From Paenibacillus rubinfantis (lineage in GTDB: Bacteria > Bacillota > Bacilli > Paenibacillales > Paenibacillaceae): a stretch of 64,000 nt of DNA. A model generated the notes under the pieces. It was not told the origin of the DNA, searched no databases, and saw nothing but the letters and a program-made list of their open reading frames with translations. Each line of letters begins with the position of its first letter. Position 1 is the first letter of the stretch. The stretch covers positions 637,416 to 701,415 of the forward strand of contig NZ_LN909064.1 of NCBI RefSeq assembly GCF_001486505.1, given 5' to 3'. Made by a program: the position numbers and the translations under genes. Positions 16,423 to 25,747 of the stretch are shown one piece after another.

Positions 16423-17454
16423 CTACTCGGATACGGACCCTGTTTGCACGTTGGTCTTTTGGGACGCGAGCTTTACATTGCCGAGGAACAGCGACACCTT
16501 GCGCAGATACTCCTTGGGATGCTCGCGGAAAATCAATTCATGATGAGCGCCGTCCACGATCCACACGTCGGAATCGGGATTAGTCTGGTTCGCCGCCAAT
16601 TTCTCAGCGATGGGGTAAGGCGCTTTTTCATCCTTGGTGCCGTGAATGAACAGGATCGGATAAGGATAATCCTCCGATTTGACCTGGGCATACGGGATCT
16701 GCCGCAGGCTGGTTCCGTTCAGCACCGGCAGCAGCATGCCGATGATCTCCAGCGACGGATGGCGGGGGAGGTCGATATGCTGGCGGATATTGTGATACAT
16801 CGTGTCCGGCTCCAGCAGGAACGTGCTGTCGAGGATCATAGCGTCGATGTCCGGGTTTTTGAGACCGGCTTGCAGCGCCGTGCCTGCCCCCATGGAGAAG
16901 CCCCAGACGATGATTTCTTGACCGCCCCGCTGCTTGGCAACCTGGATCGCTCCGAGCAGCTGCTGGGCTTCCTTTTTGCCGCCGGTGGCGACTTCCTTGC
17001 TGTTTTGCGCGGCAAAACCGTAATCAAACATCAGAACATTAAAATTCAGACGATGGGCGAAATTGGCCAGATCATACATCGGAATCCAGGATTCCTCCCG
17101 GTTGGCCCCATACCCATGGCTAAAGACGATGGTTTTGACGGAATCCTCCGCGGGGATATACCACCCTTGCATTATACGGCTCCCGTCGGCTGCGGGAAAA
17201 GCGATATTCTCGTACTCAAGATTAATGGACAGCTTCGGATTGGAGTAAAGCGGCGCTACCTTGGGGTTGGACAACACCCATGCGATATATCCATGTAAGG
17301 AGACGAAGCAAAAAATCAGGAAAAACAGCACGGATAAAAAAAGAGCGACGAGGATATTTTTTATGCTGATGTGCCGGGCAGCCGCCGCGGGAACATCGCC
17401 GGGAACGAAAGCCGAAGAAGGCAAGGGAAGGTCATTTCGGCCGGTGTGGCTCAT
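16423..17454 (-). CDS. Membrane-anchored alpha/beta hydrolase (YqkD-like)
   Basis: After a ~30-residue cytoplasmic leader there is one TM helix (~32-55) and then an extracytoplasmic alpha/beta hydrolase fold. Visible elements are the oxyanion 'FSHGYGANRE', nucleophile elbow 'WGFSMGAGTAL' (Ser), 'PILFIHGTKDEKAPY' (Asp) and 'VDGAHHELIF' (His). This matches the serine aminopeptidase/BAAT-like esterases such as B. subtilis YqkD. The substrate is unknown. ATG 17454 was chosen because AGGAGGG lies 6 bases upstream of it; the longer ORF begins at 17490. Confidence 0.85.
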   Translation of the reverse strand: MSHTGRNDLPLPSSAFVPGDVPAAAARHISIKNILVALFLSVLFFLIFCFVSLHGYIAWVLSNPKVAPLYSNPKLSINLEYENIAFPAADGSRIMQGWYIPAEDSVKTIVFSHGYGANREESWIPMYDLANFAHRLNFNVLMFDYGFAAQNSKEVATGGKKEAQQLLGAIQVAKQRGGQEIIVWGFSMGAGTALQAGLKNPDIDAMILDSTFLLEPDTMYHNIRQHIDLPRHPSLEIIGMLLPVLNGTSLRQIPYAQVKSEDYPYPILFIHGTKDEKAPYPIAEKLAANQTNPDSDVWIVDGAHHELIFREHPKEYLRKVSLFLGNVKLASQKTNVQTGSVSE

Positions 17455-17620
17455 GCGCATCCCTCCTGTTACTAGATAATATGATGGCAATACTGGACAG
17501 TTTCCTATTAATGAAAACGCTTTAAATGGAAGGTTTATCAGAGAAAATGTCGAATTAACACGATTCTCCTGAATTTAATCGTAAGTCGATCTGGTGGTAA
17601 TGTCAATGGAAGGTGTTTCA

Positions 17621-17649
17621 TTGACGGGAATTCGCTTCTTTCATATAAT
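17621..17649 (+). promoter_or_regulatory. Sigma-A promoter of the iclR-type gene
   Basis: TTGACG (17621-17626) and TATAAT (17644-17649) are separated by 17 bases. A GTTTCA half-site directly precedes the -35 box (17615-17620). Confidence 0.8.
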
Positions 17650-17661
17650 TTATGTAACCGA

Positions 17662-17678
17662 GTTTCATATAGTGAAAC
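17662..17678. promoter_or_regulatory. Palindromic operator GTTTCA-N5-TGAAAC at the iclR promoter
   Basis: GTTTCA-TATAG-TGAAAC lies just downstream of the predicted transcription start and 21 bases before the start codon. The position is typical for autorepression by an IclR-family dimer. The same 6-5-6 palindrome recurs in the acnA leader (25706-25722). Confidence 0.7.
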
Positions 17679-17698
17679 CTAAGGAGAGTAGATGCCGG

Positions 17699-18439
17699 AT
17701 GGAAGACCGAAAGCTGACGGTGCGCGCGGTCGAGCGGGCTTTAGATATATTGGTGTGCTTCACCAAAGCAAGCGATTTGGGACTGACGGAAATCGCCGCC
17801 GAAATCGGCCTGCATAAAAGCACGGTTCATCGGTTGCTGACCACGCTGGAAGAGCGAGGGTTTGTTGTCCGCGACCCCGCGACGGAGAAATACCGGCTGG
17901 GCCTGAAGGTGTGGGAGCTGTCGACGCATATGGCCCACAGCGACGATCCGGCCGTGCTGCTGCTGCCGCAGATGGAGCGGCTGCGCGACCGGCTGGGCGA
18001 GACGGTCAGCCTGTATTTGCGCGACGGCATCGAGCGGCTGCGGATCCAGGCGGTGCAGAGCAACCAGGCGATCCGCCGGGTCGCGCCGGTTGGAGCGCGG
18101 CTGCCGCTGTACGTGGGCGCGTCCAGCAAGGTGCTTGTCGCCTATTCGAGCGACGAAGTGCTCCGGGCGGTGCTGGACAGCCCGGATTGGCCGCCGACGG
18201 TGGACCGGGCGGCCTATGTGGCGCAGCTGGAGGAGATCCGTGAACACGGATATGCCACCAGCTACGAGGAGCGGGAGCCGGGGGCGTCCGCCGTCTCCGC
18301 GCCGATTTTCGACCGGACCGGGAAGCTCGCTGCTGCCCTGTCCGTGTCGGGGCCGGTCAGCCGCTTGACGTTGCAGCGGCTGGAGGAGTACGGGCCGATC
18401 CTGGTGGAGGCGGCCCGGGAGATGGGGTTGCTGATGTAG
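17699..18439 (+). CDS. IclR-family transcriptional regulator
   Basis: The 246-residue product has the standard IclR layout: N-terminal winged helix (~8-65, 'TVRAVERALDILVCF', 'LTEIAAEIGLHKSTVHRLLTTLEERGFV') and C-terminal effector domain (~75-245) with 'RVAPVGARLPLYVGASSKVLVAYSS' and 'EREPGASAVSAPIFD'. The family controls catabolic genes in response to small organic acids. ATG 17699 has AAGGAG 12 bases upstream; the open frame continues upstream to 17594 through the promoter. No catabolic operon adjoins it, so targets must be elsewhere. The only shared operator seen in this window is at acnA. Confidence 0.93.
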   Translation: MEDRKLTVRAVERALDILVCFTKASDLGLTEIAAEIGLHKSTVHRLLTTLEERGFVVRDPATEKYRLGLKVWELSTHMAHSDDPAVLLLPQMERLRDRLGETVSLYLRDGIERLRIQAVQSNQAIRRVAPVGARLPLYVGASSKVLVAYSSDEVLRAVLDSPDWPPTVDRAAYVAQLEEIREHGYATSYEEREPGASAVSAPIFDRTGKLAAALSVSGPVSRLTLQRLEEYGPILVEAAREMGLLM

Positions 18440-18471
18440 CCGGCGTTTGACGCGGCGAAAGAGGGCCGCTA

Positions 18472-18666
18472 GGGAAATAAGGTGAAGAAATCACCTTATT
18501 TCCCTGGCGGAGGCTGACATCGGGCCAATAGGGTGATCGTATCGTCCTATTGGCCCGAAAAGCGGTGAATTTGGCCGCAGTCCCGGCGAATAGGATGATT
18601 TTATAACGCTATTTCGGCTACACCGAGCGAAATGGAGCCAATAAGGTGATTCCATCACCTTATTTT
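18472..18666. repeat. Palindrome quartet B (51-62-51 geometry)
   Basis: Four hairpins of the type CAATAGGGTGAT...ATCACCTTATTGG have centres at 18488, 18539, about 18601.5 and 18652, so the spacings are 51, 62-63 and 51 bp. GCGG...CCGC is centred at 18570, on the overall dyad. The element occupies most of the space between the convergent iclR and hydrolase genes; the rest of 18440-18763 holds only the hairpin below. Confidence 0.92.
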
Positions 18667-18685
18667 TTTATGCCCCAAGCGGGAT

Positions 18686-18732
18686 AAAGCCAACAAAGCC
18701 CACCCTTACTACGGGCGGGCTTTGTTGGCTTT
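18686..18732. terminator. Long hairpin, probable bidirectional terminator
   Basis: A 20-bp stem, AAAGCCAACAAAGCCC-ACCC paired with GGG-CGGGCTTTGTTGGCTTT, lies 32 bases beyond the stop of the minus-strand hydrolase gene. The T tract is short on both sides, so termination strength is uncertain. Confidence 0.65.
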
Positions 18733-18763
18733 AATGGGGATAGCAAGCGCAGCGCAGTGCGGC

Positions 18764-20395
18764 TTACTGGATCCCCCGAACCCAAGCGGAGATATCGTCG
18801 ATGATCTCCTTGGAGACGTTGGACGGCTGGGCGTACTCTGCGCCGATCGAGAGGCCGTCCGCCTTGGCCAGCAGGTGGTTCACCTGCGGATACGATTTGA
18901 ATGTGACGTCTTTGCGGTTCTGCAGCGCGGTTTTCCAGCCTGCGAATTGCTTCATCGTCACTTGCCAATCGTTCTCGCCTTGCAGAATTAGCATCGGGCC
19001 GGATTGCTGCTTGGCGAGCTCCGCTGGCACGTAATTTTTCTGCTCGAACCACCAGTATGCAGGCTGGATCGGGAATTGCTCCGGCATATGGTCAACCGTA
19101 TACTGCGGGTCGTTAACCATCGCGGCGATCGAAGTATATACCGCAGCCTGCTGCTCATAAGGCGTGGTGTCCTGACCCAGCTGCTTCACGCGGCTGACAA
19201 GCTCGGCTTGCTGCTCGGCCAGCACGTCGGCGAACTTGCCGCTGGGCCCGGACAGCAGGATCGTCCCGGCGATGTCGCCGTTACTATCGCCTGCGGTAAT
19301 TAGCGGCATGGCATAGCCGCCCTGGCTGTGGCCAGCTACGAAGATGCGGGAAACGTCGACCTCCGGCGTCTTCTTCAAAAGAGCGACCGCCTTTAGGGCG
19401 TCGTCGACGGTTTCTTTTTTCAGCGTAAATTTCGGATCGGCAGCTACCTTAAACGTATGCTCGTACGTGACTTTGTCGTAGCGAAGCACGGCGATGCCTT
19501 GCGCGGCCAGGCCAACCGCGAGGTCGCGGAACGGCTTGCCGCCGCCGATCGCCTCGTCTCGGTCGTTCGTCCCGGAGCCGTGTACGAGCACGACCGCCGG
19601 GAACGGCCCCTCACCTGCGGCGGGCAGCGTCAATGTGCCCGGTAGGGCCATGGCGCCTTCGCCAACGGTCACTTCCCGCTCGGTGTAAGCGGCCGAGTCT
19701 TCGTACGCCGGCTTCTGATACGCCCCTGAGCTGGTCGCGGCGGCGATATACATGTCGTCGATCTCCCCGGCGGCGTTCAAGCGCAGCGTCAGGTTCATCG
19801 GAATGGCCGACGTTTGGAAGGCGTACGTTACGTTGCGATGAACCGAGTTCGCGCTTTGGCTTTTGGACGGAGTGCCGGCCGCTTTGCCGAACACCGTTTC
19901 ATAATTTGTCCACAGCTGGTTTAGCATAGCGGCCGGGAGGGCGTAGGACGAAGACGCGCTGACGTATTTCGCCGCTTCGGCACCGTCTCCAGCCAGCAGT
20001 GCCTTCAGGAAAAGGTCGGCGGGATCTTGGGTCCCGTCGTTGGCTTTGCTCTGCGCGGGGTCCTTCACTTCAAACGCCTCGGTCAGGAATTCGGCATCGA
20101 TCAGCGCGCGGCCTTCGGCGATGCGAACCGGTTCGCTTAGCGCAACCGGCTTCCCGTCAAACAAAGCTTCCGCTGATCCGAGGGTCAGCACCAGCTTATG
20201 GCTGTCCTTCGTGACGAGTATGGTTTGGCTTCCGGACAGCCAGTGGACTTGCGCGCCAAAGCTTTCGGCGGCTTCCCGCACCGGAGCTAGCGACGTCGCG
20301 CTTTGCTTCGCCGCGAAGGCGGATGCCGAAGGAAGGGCCAGGGTGAGTGCCAACGTAGCAGCGGCAGCATTTTTGAACAGGGAACGTTTGGTCAT
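18764..20395 (-). CDS. Secreted alpha/beta hydrolase with copper-amine-oxidase-like stalk domain
   Basis: The 543-residue product begins with a Sec signal peptide (K/R then 'AAAATLALTLALPSASAFA'). Residues ~30-115 form a stalk domain of the Cu_amine_oxidN1 type ('FGAQVHWLSGSQTILVTKDS', 'VRIAEGRALIDAEFLTEAF'). Residues ~125-225 look like a DUF3887 module. Residues ~235-543 form a hydrolase with 'VLVHGSGTNDRDE', 'VAGHSQGGYAMPL' (Ser), 'LQGENDWQV' (Asp) and 'VNHLL' (His). It is probably an exported esterase or peptidase. ATG 20395 has AAGGAGGAG about 8 bases upstream. Confidence 0.88.
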   Translation of the reverse strand: MTKRSLFKNAAAATLALTLALPSASAFAAKQSATSLAPVREAAESFGAQVHWLSGSQTILVTKDSHKLVLTLGSAEALFDGKPVALSEPVRIAEGRALIDAEFLTEAFEVKDPAQSKANDGTQDPADLFLKALLAGDGAEAAKYVSASSSYALPAAMLNQLWTNYETVFGKAAGTPSKSQSANSVHRNVTYAFQTSAIPMNLTLRLNAAGEIDDMYIAAATSSGAYQKPAYEDSAAYTEREVTVGEGAMALPGTLTLPAAGEGPFPAVVLVHGSGTNDRDEAIGGGKPFRDLAVGLAAQGIAVLRYDKVTYEHTFKVAADPKFTLKKETVDDALKAVALLKKTPEVDVSRIFVAGHSQGGYAMPLITAGDSNGDIAGTILLSGPSGKFADVLAEQQAELVSRVKQLGQDTTPYEQQAAVYTSIAAMVNDPQYTVDHMPEQFPIQPAYWWFEQKNYVPAELAKQQSGPMLILQGENDWQVTMKQFAGWKTALQNRKDVTFKSYPQVNHLLAKADGLSIGAEYAQPSNVSKEIIDDISAWVRGIQ

Positions 20396-20437
20396 GGAAA
20401 TCTCCTCCTTATATATCATCAAATCAAGAGCTTATTT

Positions 20438-21541
20438 CTATTTGGCAAGCCAGGCAGACCATGCGATGACGGCGAAAATACCAAGCAGGGTGATCCAAGA
20501 GATCGGGTTGGCGAAGTTCATCGTCCAGCCGATGCCGGTTCTTTTCTCCACGAAGATCGTAGGGTCTTGCGGATTAAAGTAAATCGCCCCCAGCTTCCAA
20601 TGGCGGTCATCCTGTACCGCGGCCGTGCGGGTACCGGCTACGCCCGAACCGCGGCCGATCCGGCTTCCGCCTTGTCCCGTAGTGAAGGACAACACCAGCG
20701 CGAACAGCACGATAAATACGGGTACGGCCATACTAACCAACGTGAGGACGTTCTGATCCATCGGACGAATCATGTTCACCTGGATGAACGAGAACATCAG
20801 GATCAGCGCCAACGAGGAAGCCAGCGTAAAAACGGACCATCTGCGGCGGAACATGGCGTTTTGGCGGAGCGAACGCTCCGGATCGCTGGCCTGAAGCTGC
20901 TGCTTGCTGTGTTGAATCGACCAGTTGACAAACCAGAACAGGACCGTCATAATCACCTGCATCACGTTCGGAAACAACACGATACGATAAGATTTGGCGG
21001 CGGTGCTGACGACTTGGCCGGACAAGTCAAACTTCATCGCAACCAGATCCGGTATTGCCGCGTAATGGCTTAACGTCAGGGCGACGCTGGCCGCAATGAT
21101 GACGGCATGGATCAAGAACCACTTGCCGGAAAGCGCCAGCTTTTGCCGGCGAAAGCCGGTGTCTACCGCCAGCAGGCCTGGAGCGGATGAAGCGGCGGGC
21201 AAGGTTGGACGGATTTGTTTCATTCGGGAATAAAAAATGAGATACAGGGCCGTGGAGATTACGATCGTCAGTCCGACAAAAACGCTAAACACGACACCCT
21301 GGGTATTTTCGTCCTTGTTCCATAGACTAATCAGGCAGGCAATCAGCAACAGCGAATAAATCGCCCCGCTCATCACGGCATATTGCCGCCGCAACCGCCG
21401 GATCGGTTCGCTTTCATACTGCTCCTCGCTGACCGACACGCCAAAGCTTACCGTATTTCGGGTCAAATAAGGCATGAAGGCCAGGGTGGCCAGCAGGGGG
21501 ACAAACATAAGCAGCAACAGCAACATAGATAAAAGCATCAT
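20438..21541 (-). CDS. DUF1648/DUF5808 integral membrane protein
   Basis: This 367-residue membrane protein has about seven TM helices, a central DUF1648-like segment ('LSHYAAIPDLVAMKFDLSGQ'-type region, where a helix pair surrounds 'IPDLVAMKFD') and a C-terminal DUF5808 motif ('HWKLGAIYFNPQDPTIFVEKRTGIGWTMNFANP'). Members of this group lie next to YtrA-type GntR regulators in many Bacillota, as here, with the regulator gene 6 bases upstream. Their biochemical role is unknown; a link to cell-envelope or bacteriocin stress has been suggested for related pairs such as SdpI, which also carries DUF1648. It is the downstream gene of a two-gene operon. Confidence 0.85.
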   Translation of the reverse strand: MMLLSMLLLLLMFVPLLATLAFMPYLTRNTVSFGVSVSEEQYESEPIRRLRRQYAVMSGAIYSLLLIACLISLWNKDENTQGVVFSVFVGLTIVISTALYLIFYSRMKQIRPTLPAASSAPGLLAVDTGFRRQKLALSGKWFLIHAVIIAASVALTLSHYAAIPDLVAMKFDLSGQVVSTAAKSYRIVLFPNVMQVIMTVLFWFVNWSIQHSKQQLQASDPERSLRQNAMFRRRWSVFTLASSLALILMFSFIQVNMIRPMDQNVLTLVSMAVPVFIVLFALVLSFTTGQGGSRIGRGSGVAGTRTAAVQDDRHWKLGAIYFNPQDPTIFVEKRTGIGWTMNFANPISWITLLGIFAVIAWSAWLAK

Positions 21542-21547
21542 ATTGCA

Positions 21548-21934
21548 CTACTCCTTTCGAGTAATTTCTTGATGAATTTGCTCTACTAGGGAAAGCAACT
21601 CGTCCTTCTCCATCCCGCGGCAGATGGCTTCTGCAACGATCGGACGCAGCTCGCGTCGCTGCTTCTCGCGGAATTCGGGAGTGACCGGAGGCATGCTGAC
21701 CGGATCGACGACAACCCCTTTTTGGCGATGGACTTGGATGTAACCCTCTTGTTTCAGCATAGTGTAGGCTTTGTTTACGGTATGCAGGTTGACGCCGATG
21801 TCCGAAGCCAGACTCCGCACCGATGGCAGGGGCTCGCCTAGCTGCAGCCGTCCGCTGGCGATTCCTTCGATAATTTGATGGACCAGCTGCGTATAAATCG
21901 GGACGTCCGATTGTAAATCCAGCTGAATAATCAC
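21548..21934 (-). CDS. GntR-family transcriptional regulator, YtrA subfamily
   Basis: The 128-residue product has an N-terminal GntR winged helix ('PIYTQLVHQIIEGIASGRLQLGEPLPSVRSLASDIGVNLHTVNKAYTMLKQEGYI' region) and only a short helical tail, which is the YtrA pattern. Such regulators repress membrane-protein or ABC-transporter operons they are part of. The start is GTG 21934 with AAGGAG upstream. A palindrome overlapping its own -10 box suggests autorepression of the regulator/DUF1648 operon. Confidence 0.92.
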   Translation of the reverse strand: MIIQLDLQSDVPIYTQLVHQIIEGIASGRLQLGEPLPSVRSLASDIGVNLHTVNKAYTMLKQEGYIQVHRQKGVVVDPVSMPPVTPEFREKQRRELRPIVAEAICRGMEKDELLSLVEQIHQEITRKE

Positions 21935-21960
21935 AGTACGGCATCTCCTTTTGTTCTAAC

Positions 21961-22001
21961 TGTTATACTTATAATATAACAGATGGTTTGTGTAGTGTAA
22001 A
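21961..22001 (-). promoter_or_regulatory. Promoter and operator of the gntR/DUF1648 operon
   Basis: On the minus strand TTTACA (complement of 21996-22001) and TATATT (complement of 21973-21978) are separated by 17 bases. TGTTATA-CTTATAA-TATAACA (21961-21981) is a perfect 7-7-7 inverted repeat covering the -10 box. A weaker inverted repeat, TGGTTT...AAACCA, covers 21984-22004. Confidence 0.75.
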
Positions 22002-22042
22002 CCAGAAGTTAAAGTAGTATATACCAGCAAGGGGGAGTTAAA

Positions 22043-22930
22043 TTGGATTCAACGCATCGGATTGTAAAGTTAACGGAGTTCACGCCGGAATGGCTGGAAC
22101 CGATCCGCAGGCTGGAGCAGCTTTGCCGTCAGTCGGACGGCTCGAAACTCAAGATCGGTCTGGAGCATTTAACAAAAGAAAGCGGTGATCACGCCTACCT
22201 TTACCAAGTGGAGGGGCGATTCGCCGGATGCTTCATTTGGTATACCGCGGATGGGGTGGAGGCGAACCTCAGCGCGATGGTTCATCCGGATTGGCGGCGC
22301 CAGGGGGTGTTCCGGCGACTTTTTGAGGCCGCTGCAGCGGAGATGAGCGAGCAGGGGATTCAAACCTGCCGCTTTAAAGTGCCCGCCGACTCCGAACCCG
22401 GCCTGCGTTGTGTGGAGCATTTGGGTGCCCAATATGACGGCACGCAGTTTGCAATGGAACTTGCCGCTTTGCCGGAAGGCTTGGCGTCCGATGAGGTTGC
22501 CACAACAACGCTCCGTCCGGAGGAGCTCGAGGATTTTGGCTTTATGGTACGCTGTTTGTCACAGGCGTTTGGCGATGAGGAGGAGTGGACGCTCCGGTAT
22601 TTGGGCCATACTCGGGAGCCCAGTCGCCATAACTATATCGGCTGGCACGGGGAGGAGCGAGTCGGCTTGATTCGCGTGAATCTTCTCGGGAGCGGTACGG
22701 CGGTGATCCATGATTTTTGCGTGTTGCCCGCCCACCAGGGACGCGGGTATGGAAGGGAGATGCTGGCCCAAATCGTGCAGTTGCTTCTGGCTCAGGGCTG
22801 CACGTGTATTCGCCTAAGCGTAGCCGCAGACAATCGCGGCGCCTTGGAATTGTATCGCAGGACCGGCTTTGAGATCGTAACCGAATCGCGTTATTACACC
22901 TGCAACCTAAAAAGAGTTCCCTTCGATTGA
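22043..22930 (+). CDS. Tandem GNAT-domain N-acetyltransferase
   Basis: The 295-residue product contains two GNAT-like halves. The first (~1-150) has 'SAMVHPDWRRQGVFRRLFEAAAAEM', and the second (~155-292) has 'HDFCVLPAHQGRGYGREMLAQIVQLLL' followed by 'LSVAADNRGALELYRRTGFEI'. The second half has the more complete acetyl-CoA loop (QGRGYG), so it is probably the active one. The start is TTG 22043, with GGGGGAG 5 bases upstream. It is divergent from the GntR gene. The substrate is unknown. Confidence 0.86.
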   Translation: MDSTHRIVKLTEFTPEWLEPIRRLEQLCRQSDGSKLKIGLEHLTKESGDHAYLYQVEGRFAGCFIWYTADGVEANLSAMVHPDWRRQGVFRRLFEAAAAEMSEQGIQTCRFKVPADSEPGLRCVEHLGAQYDGTQFAMELAALPEGLASDEVATTTLRPEELEDFGFMVRCLSQAFGDEEEWTLRYLGHTREPSRHNYIGWHGEERVGLIRVNLLGSGTAVIHDFCVLPAHQGRGYGREMLAQIVQLLLAQGCTCIRLSVAADNRGALELYRRTGFEIVTESRYYTCNLKRVPFD

Positions 22931-22949
22931 AGAAGGGAACTCTTTTTCA
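22909..22949. terminator. Bidirectional terminator between the acetyltransferase gene and acnA
   Basis: AAAAAGAGTTCCCTTC pairs with GAAGGGAACTCTTTTT around an AT loop. It has T runs on both strands and overlaps the last codons of the + gene. Confidence 0.9.
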
Positions 22950-22965
22950 TTCAAGCCTAGTCGAT

Positions 22966-25683
22966 TTAGGCGTTGGATGTAATCATTTGACGCAAGACGG
23001 TTTGTAGGATACCGCCGTTGTGATAGTAATCAACGTCCACCATGCTGTCGAGACGGGCGATAACCGGGAATTGGAACGTGGTTCCGTCCGCGCGGGTTGC
23101 CGTCACGGTCAACTCTTGGCCCGGCTTCACGTCATTGCTGAGTCCGTCGATATCAAACGTTTCGGTCCCGTCGATGGCGAGCGTTTTCCAGCTAACGCCT
23201 TCCTGGAACTGCAGCGGCAGAACGCCCATACCAACCAGGTTGCTGCGGTGGATCCGTTCGAAGCTCTCCGCGATAACCGCTTTGACACCCAGCAGGTAGG
23301 TGCCTTTTGCTGCCCAGTCGCGGGAGCTGCCTGTGCCGTATTCTTTACCGGCGATCACGACGAGGTTCTGGCCCTCTGCTTGATATTTCATCGAAGCGTC
23401 GTAAATGGACATCACTTCGTCCGTCGGCAGGTATTTGGTCACGCCGCCTTCCGTACCCGGTGCAACCTGGTTGCGGATGCGGATGTTCGCGAAGGTGCCG
23501 CGCATCATCACTTCGTGGTTACCGCGACGCGAGCCATAGGAGTTGAAGTCCTTGCGTTCGACGCCATGGTCGGTCAAATATTTACCTCCGGGGCTGTTTG
23601 GCGAAATGTTGCCTGCCGGGGAGATATGGTCCGTCGTGACCGAATCGCCGAGCAAGGCCAGAACACGGGCGTTGCGGATATCGGCGATGTCGGACAGTCC
23701 TTCGCCAATCTTCTCGAAGAACGGCGGGTTTTGGATGTAAGTCGATTTCTCATCCCACTCGTACAACTCGCCTTGCGGAACTGGAATCGAGTTCCAGCGT
23801 TCGTTTTGCGTGAAGACGTGCTCGTATTTGCTGCGGAACATCTCCGGGCTCACCGATTGGCCAATCGCTTCCTTGATTTCCGCGGAAGAAGGCCAGATGT
23901 CCTTCAGGTATACCGGCTGGTTGTCGCGATCGTAACCGATCGGATCGTTTTGCAGGTCGATGTTGACCGTGCCGGCCAGCGCGTAGGCGACGACAAGCGG
24001 AGGGGAAGCCAGGTAGTTGGCTTTGACCTGCGCATGGACGCGGCCTTCAAAGTTCCGGTTGCCCGAGAGCACAGCCGCGACGGTCAGATCGTTATCGGCA
24101 ATCGCCGCGCTGACTTCGTCCGGCAATGGACCGGAGTTCCCGATGCAGGTTGCGCAGCCGTAACCGGCAACGTGGAAGCCAAGCGCTTCCAGCGACTCGA
24201 TCAGGCCGGCTTTTTGCAAATACTCGGTCACCACGAGGGAGCCCGGGGTCAAGCTGCTCTTCACGTAACCCGGTTTGGTCAGGCCGCGTTCTACGGCTTT
24301 CTTCGCCAGCAAGCCGGCACCGACCATAACGCTTGGGTTCGACGTGTTCGTGCAGCTCGTAATCGCCGCAATGACAACCGCTCCGGCTTTCAGCTCGCTG
24401 GTTGAGCCGTCCGGGTGCTTCACTGGTACTGCCTGCTCGATCTTCTCTTCGCTGAGCCCGTAGCCGCCTTTTTCAACCGGCGTGCGGATGATCGAATTAA
24501 AGCTCTCTTTCATCGCCGTCAGCTCGATACGGTCCTGCGGACGCTTAGGTCCGGCCAAGCTTGGTACGACGGAGCCGAGGTCCAGCTCGATCAGATCGGT
24601 GAATACCGGATCCGGCGTATCGTTGGTGCGGAACATGCCTTGAGCTTTGTAATATGCTTCAACAAGGGCAATTTGCTCCTCAGAGCGGCCGGTGCTGCGC
24701 AGGTAGGCGAGCGTTTCCGTATCTACCGGGAAGTAACCGATCGTTGCGCCGTATTCCGGGGCCATATTTGCCACGGTCGCGCGATCGGCGAGGCTGATGT
24801 TGGCGAGGCCTGGGCCGTAGAATTCAACGAATTTGCCAACGACGCCTTTCTTGCGCAGCATTTGCGTAACGGTCAACGCCAGGTCGGTCGCAGTAGCGCC
24901 TTCGGCGAGGCTGCCTGTCAGTTTAAAACCGATCACTTCAGGAGCGACAAAATAGAGCGGTTGCCCCAGCATACCGGCTTCGGCTTCAATCCCGCCAACG
25001 CCCCAGCCAACGACGCCAAGGCCGTTGATCATCGTCGTATGCGAGTCCGTACCCACAAGGGAATCCGGATAAACGACCGTTTCGCCGTTGACGGTTTTCG
25101 TCGCAGCTACGGACGCCAGATACTCCAGGTTGACTTGGTGAACGATCCCGGTAGCCGGAGGTACGGCGCGGAAGTTGTTAAAGGCGGTTTGCGCCCAGCG
25201 CAGGAAGCGGTAGCGTTCCTCGTTGCGCTCAAACTCGACTTTCATGTTGTATTCGAGCGCATCCGGGGACCCAAACGCATCGACCATTACGGAGTGGTCG
25301 ATCACGAGGTCAACGGGCACAAGCGGGTTGATCTGTTTAGGATCGCCGCCGGCTTTCTTCACCGTGTCGCGCATGGCCGCCAGGTCGACGACAACCGGAA
25401 CGCCGGTGAAATCTTGCAATACGATACGAGCGGGGATAAAAGGAATCTCTTTGTTCTCATCGCGGCCCTCGCTCCAACCGGCGATTTGCTTCACATGCTC
25501 CTGCGTGATGGCTCTTCCGTCGTATTGGCGGACAGCCGCTTCTAGCAATACTTTAATAGAGAACGGTAGTTTGGAAATCTTGCCTAGCCCTTGCTGCTCG
25601 AGAGCCTGCAGGTCGTAGTAGCGGTAGCTCTTGCCGCCTACTTCCAGCGTACGGGCAGCGGAGTTAAAATCGTTCGCTGACAT
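22966..25683 (-). CDS. acnA: Aconitate hydratase (aconitase A)
   Basis: Aconitase interconverts citrate and isocitrate in the TCA cycle using a [4Fe-4S] cluster. The 905-residue length matches the AcnA/IRP1 branch. Visible elements are '[11 protein letters not shown]', '[29 protein letters not shown]', cluster cysteines in '[17 protein letters not shown]' and '[15 protein letters not shown]', and the swivelling domain '...[44 protein letters not shown]'. AAGGAGG lies just before ATG 25683. The leader carries a palindrome shared with the iclR promoter, so regulation may differ from the CcpC/CodY pattern of Bacillus subtilis. Aconitases of this type can also bind RNA when iron-starved. Confidence 0.98.
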   Translation of the reverse strand: MSANDFNSAARTLEVGGKSYRYYDLQALEQQGLGKISKLPFSIKVLLEAAVRQYDGRAITQEHVKQIAGWSEGRDENKEIPFIPARIVLQDFTGVPVVVDLAAMRDTVKKAGGDPKQINPLVPVDLVIDHSVMVDAFGSPDALEYNMKVEFERNEERYRFLRWAQTAFNNFRAVPPATGIVHQVNLEYLASVAATKTVNGETVVYPDSLVGTDSHTTMINGLGVVGWGVGGIEAEAGMLGQPLYFVAPEVIGFKLTGSLAEGATATDLALTVTQMLRKKGVVGKFVEFYGPGLANISLADRATVANMAPEYGATIGYFPVDTETLAYLRSTGRSEEQIALVEAYYKAQGMFRTNDTPDPVFTDLIELDLGSVVPSLAGPKRPQDRIELTAMKESFNSIIRTPVEKGGYGLSEEKIEQAVPVKHPDGSTSELKAGAVVIAAITSCTNTSNPSVMVGAGLLAKKAVERGLTKPGYVKSSLTPGSLVVTEYLQKAGLIESLEALGFHVAGYGCATCIGNSGPLPDEVSAAIADNDLTVAAVLSGNRNFEGRVHAQVKANYLASPPLVVAYALAGTVNIDLQNDPIGYDRDNQPVYLKDIWPSSAEIKEAIGQSVSPEMFRSKYEHVFTQNERWNSIPVPQGELYEWDEKSTYIQNPPFFEKIGEGLSDIADIRNARVLALLGDSVTTDHISPAGNISPNSPGGKYLTDHGVERKDFNSYGSRRGNHEVMMRGTFANIRIRNQVAPGTEGGVTKYLPTDEVMSIYDASMKYQAEGQNLVVIAGKEYGTGSSRDWAAKGTYLLGVKAVIAESFERIHRSNLVGMGVLPLQFQEGVSWKTLAIDGTETFDIDGLSNDVKPGQELTVTATRADGTTFQFPVIARLDSMVDVDYYHNGGILQTVLRQMITSNA

Positions 25684-25705
25684 GAATGAACCTCCTTGAT
25701 TCGTG

Positions 25706-25722
25706 GTTTCACCTGATGAAAC
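25706..25722. promoter_or_regulatory. Palindrome GTTTCA-N5-TGAAAC in the acnA leader
   Basis: GTTTCA-CCTGA-TGAAAC has the same arms and the same 5-base spacer as the operator at 17662-17678. It lies about 20-35 bases after the predicted acnA transcription start and 23 bases before the start codon, a position suited to repression by road-block. Confidence 0.6.
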
Positions 25723-25747
25723 ATAATTTCAAATTTTATTTGATTTA

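Noticed and set aside
15726..17298. Plus-strand ORFs of 285 and 292 codons opposite the SOD fusion and hydrolase
   Set aside because: They are antisense shadows without ribosome sites; the minus-strand frames encode clear protein families.
23020..25545. Very long plus-strand ORFs opposite acnA (461 and 376 codons)
   Set aside because: They are mirror frames of the highly conserved aconitase gene in GC-rich DNA and have no homology-like motifs or start sites.
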